Shown piece by piece: positions 61,851 through 64,000 of a stretch of DNA of 64,000 nt. Where the stretch lies: positions 186,001 to 250,000 of the forward strand of contig NZ_FYEH01000006.1 in the NCBI RefSeq assembly GCF_900187945.1, given 5' to 3'. Each line of letters starts with the position of its first letter. Position 1 is the first letter of the stretch. The stretch comes from Arboricoccus pini. Lineage in GTDB: Bacteria > Pseudomonadota > Alphaproteobacteria > Geminicoccales > Geminicoccaceae. The notes below the pieces were generated by a model. The model saw nothing but the letters and a program-made list of their open reading frames with translations, was not told the origin of the DNA and searched no databases. A program made the translations under genes and the position numbers.

Positions 61851-61918
61851 GATCAGACTTGCAATCAAGCCGCATCGCCGGCTTGCTGGCGATGCGGCTA
61901 CGAAGCTTCGCTCTGGCA

Positions 61919-62713
61919 ATGGGAGTCTCGACGGTGACCGGCAGGCTGCTTTCCATCACCCGCTTTGCGGTCAAGGGCCTGACCGGCGAGGCGCTGGAAG
62001 AGGCCTTGCTTGAGGCCGGACGAGGCCTGAAGGACGACCGGCGCTATGCGCTGGCTCTCCCGGGCACGGTCTTCGATCCGGCCCATCCCGTCCCCTTGCC
62101 CAAGACCCGGTTCGCGGTCTGGGCACGCTTTGCCCGCATGGCGGCCCTCAAGAGCCGGTACGTACCGGCCACCACCATGCTGACGCTCGAGGTGCCAGGC
62201 GGCCCGGCCGTAACCGCGAGGCTGGACCGGCCGGAGGACTATGCGCGGATCGAGCGGGCGGTCGAAGAAATCATCGGTGCCGAGATCGACGGGCGCGTCC
62301 GGCTGATCGACGGCCGGAGCCATCGCTTTACCGATGTCAGCGTCGTTTCGCCCGAAATGATGGAGGCGGTCTCGCTGATCAACCTCTCGTCGCTCGAAGC
62401 CTTCGCCGCTCACCTGGGCCGGCCCATTGATCCCCGGCGCTTTCGCGGCAACCTACTGATCGACGGCATCCCGCCCTTCGCCGAGCTGGATTGGGTCGGT
62501 CGCACGATCGAGATCGGCGGGGTGCGCTTCAAGGGAGCTCTGCGAACGCAACGCTGTGCGGCGACAGAGGTCGATCCGGACCGGGCGGTGCGCGACATCC
62601 GCCTGCCCTTGGAACTGCGGCGCGCCTACAGGCACGCGGACATGGGGATCTATCTCTATGTCGAGACAGAAGGCGTCATCCAGCCTGGCGATCCGGTCAG
62701 GATGGCGGCCTGA
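61919..62713 (+). CDS. MOSC-domain protein
   Basis: Molybdenum-cofactor-sulfurase C-terminal (MOSC) type protein of 264 aa. An N-terminal MOSC_N beta-barrel starts GRLLSITRFAVKGLTGE, then the MOSC core with RFRGNLLIDGIPPFAELDWV and the conserved Cys of LRTQRCAATEVDPD. This pattern matches YcbX/YiiM-like proteins that reduce or transfer using Moco. The ATG at 61919 gives the usual N-terminus; an upstream frame overlapping the ATPase gene is rejected. Its end overlaps the convergent kinase gene by 17 bases. It may be read through from the importer operon, though no functional link is evident. Confidence 0.88.
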   Translation: MGVSTVTGRLLSITRFAVKGLTGEALEEALLEAGRGLKDDRRYALALPGTVFDPAHPVPLPKTRFAVWARFARMAALKSRYVPATTMLTLEVPGGPAVTARLDRPEDYARIERAVEEIIGAEIDGRVRLIDGRSHRFTDVSVVSPEMMEAVSLINLSSLEAFAAHLGRPIDPRRFRGNLLIDGIPPFAELDWVGRTIEIGGVRFKGALRTQRCAATEVDPDRAVRDIRLPLELRRAYRHADMGIYLYVETEGVIQPGDPVRMAA

Positions 62714-64000
62714 CCTGTTCTGGCCCCTCGAGGCCGGCCGCCTCCAGGCTTGCCGCCTGACGCCTTGCCAGCGCGTCGACGTCGAAATCCTCGATCAGCC
62801 CCATGAAAAGCCGGTGCCAATTGATCTCGGCCTTGAGATGCAAGAACACCGAGCCCAGGCCGACAGCTGCCCTGTCCATGAAGACGAACTCGCGCGGGGG
62901 GCGCACACCGCCTGCTTCCCGCAGCTTAGCGCGCACGTCCTGGACTATGTTGCGACCGTCATTGCCGGGCGCGGCCTTTTCCTGAATCAGACGGGTGCGA
63001 TCCTCCAAAAGCGGTGCATAGATGAAAGACGCCCAAAGATTGAGCGATTCGACCAGATCGTTGGTGAGATTTTTAAAGCCCCATTGCTCATAGGCGCTGA
63101 CCGCCAAGGCGCGATCGCCGGATTCGAGGGCACGGTAGAGATCGATGACGCCTTTGACGAAGGCCGGCGGGAAAATGCGCACACAGCCAAAATCGAGCAG
63201 ATTGATCCCCAGATCAGGGCGGACGGCGTAGTTGCCCAGATGCGGGTCGCCGTGGATGAGGCCATAACGATAGAACGGCGTGTACCAGGCCTTGAACATG
63301 TTCATGGCCAACCTGTTGCGCGCCTCGATCGGCCGGTCCTTGAAGGTCAAGAGCGGCTGGCCCTCCAACCAGGACATGGTCAGGAGTTTGCGCGTCGAGA
63401 GCTCGCCCACGATCGCCGGCACATGAATCTCGGGCTCGCCGGCCAGCATGTCGGCATAGAGCCTGGCATGTCTGGCCTCGCGGTCATAATCCACTTCCTC
63501 GCGCAGGCGGTCCGCCAGTTCGTCGTAAATGTCGGTGGTGTCGATGGACCGTTCATAGCGGCCGAAGATGCCGAGGATGACGCGAAGCTGGCCGAGATCG
63601 GCATCCACGGCGGCGCCGATATTGGGATATTGCAGCTTGCAGGCGACCAGACGGCCGTCGCTCAAGGTCGCCTTGTGGACTTGGCCCAGCGAGGCTGCCG
63701 CGGCGGCGGTCAGGGGGAACTCCTTGAAGTGCCTTTGCCAGTCCGGGCCAAGCTCGCTCATCATCCGGCGCCGGACGAAGGGTGGCCCCATCGGCGGCGC
63801 GTTGCTCTGCAGCTGTGCCAGTTCCGCCTGAAACTCCTTGGGAACCGCCTCGGGGATCGTGGCCAGGATCTGGGCCACCTTCATGAGTGGGCCCTTCAGC
63901 CCGCCCAGGGCCGCACGCATGTCCCCAGCAGCGGCCGCCTTGTCATAGTCCGGTCCGCCGAAGACGCGCCGGCCAGCCAGCCTCGCCCCCACGCCCGCGA
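62697..64000 (-). CDS. ABC1/AarF/UbiB-family kinase-like protein (runs off right edge)
   Basis: Atypical kinase-like protein of the UbiB/ADCK family, linked in many bacteria to ubiquinone synthesis or lipid transport. At least 434 codons are in the window; the frame is still open at 64000, so the true start is outside. The K-x-G-Q-like motif region is GLKGPLMKVAQILATIPEAV. The A-rich loop and Lys follow (AAAASLGQVHKATLSDGRLV, then ACKLQYP), and the catalytic and metal motifs are YGLIHGDPHLGNYAVRPDLG and INLLDFGCVRIFPP. The C-terminus PEQVRPPS is short. It is convergent with the MOSC gene, with which it overlaps by 17 bases. Confidence 0.9.
   Translation of the reverse strand, partial: AGVGARLAGRRVFGGPDYDKAAAAGDMRAALGGLKGPLMKVAQILATIPEAVPKEFQAELAQLQSNAPPMGPPFVRRRMMSELGPDWQRHFKEFPLTAAAAASLGQVHKATLSDGRLVACKLQYPNIGAAVDADLGQLRVILGIFGRYERSIDTTDIYDELADRLREEVDYDREARHARLYADMLAGEPEIHVPAIVGELSTRKLLTMSWLEGQPLLTFKDRPIEARNRLAMNMFKAWYTPFYRYGLIHGDPHLGNYAVRPDLGINLLDFGCVRIFPPAFVKGVIDLYRALESGDRALAVSAYEQWGFKNLTNDLVESLNLWASFIYAPLLEDRTRLIQEKAAPGNDGRNIVQDVRAKLREAGGVRPPREFVFMDRAAVGLGSVFLHLKAEINWHRLFMGLIEDFDVDALARRQAASLEAAGLEGPEQVRPPS

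Overview
Organism. The window is densely coded and GC-rich. Four-base ATGA-type overlaps between co-directional genes are frequent. The gene content fits an alphaproteobacterium: single-subunit accA, an alphaproteobacterial lolA/ftsK neighbourhood, a heterotetrameric sarcosine oxidase, and a GlgE with a long N-terminal extension. I would guess a soil or plant-associated Rhodospirillales- or Hyphomicrobiales-like lineage, but nothing here fixes the genus. There is no rRNA, CRISPR array or intact insertion sequence, and I see one tRNA.

Layout, left part (1-25.2 kb). On the minus strand is a tripartite RND efflux operon (outer membrane factor, adaptor, and a permease running off the left edge). 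Then come a HAD phosphatase, a glutamine-dependent NAD synthetase, a GT4 glycosyltransferase and Dps. Next are betB-betA (choline to glycine betaine), a CitE-like CoA-ester lyase and serA. A translationally coupled glgE, treS-maltokinase, glgB operon turns trehalose/maltose into branched alpha-glucan through maltose-1-phosphate. accA, a YbaK-type tRNA deacylase and tRNA-Gly(GCC) close this part.

Middle (25.2-32.5 kb) is an accessory patch directly downstream of the tRNA. It holds inverted repeats, a deleted partial copy of a LysR gene, a decayed SDR gene beside an intact EthD gene, the intact LysR with a divergent PRISE-type reductase, a DUF427 gene, and several small orphan genes. Among the orphans are a 50-aa gene overlapping an 82-aa gene and a coupled 86/78-aa pair. 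No integrase or second tRNA end is visible, so I call it a degraded island or rearrangement hotspot rather than a proven element.

Right part (32.5-64 kb). lolA, ftsK and a DapC-like aminotransferase are followed by a coupled set of TAXI binding protein, ABC-2 ATPase and ABC-2 permease. Then come an M20 peptidase, and a ferredoxin with an orphan ProV-type ATPase. The main feature is a large minus-strand methylamine block: soxBDAG, sdaA, dgcA, dgcB, etfA and etfB. It would carry dimethylglycine through sarcosine and glycine towards serine and pyruvate, and it ends at a clear rho-independent terminator. Divergent from soxB is a complete dipeptide/opine-type ABC importer, followed by a MOSC protein and an ABC1/UbiB-family kinase that runs off the right edge.

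How the genes fit together. betBA makes glycine betaine, a compatible solute that can also be eaten. The dgc/sox/sda block supplies the later demethylation steps. The first betaine demethylase (GbcAB or a methyltransferase) and glyA are not in the window. The glgE operon recycles trehalose, another compatible solute. Osmolyte metabolism is therefore the main theme of the window.
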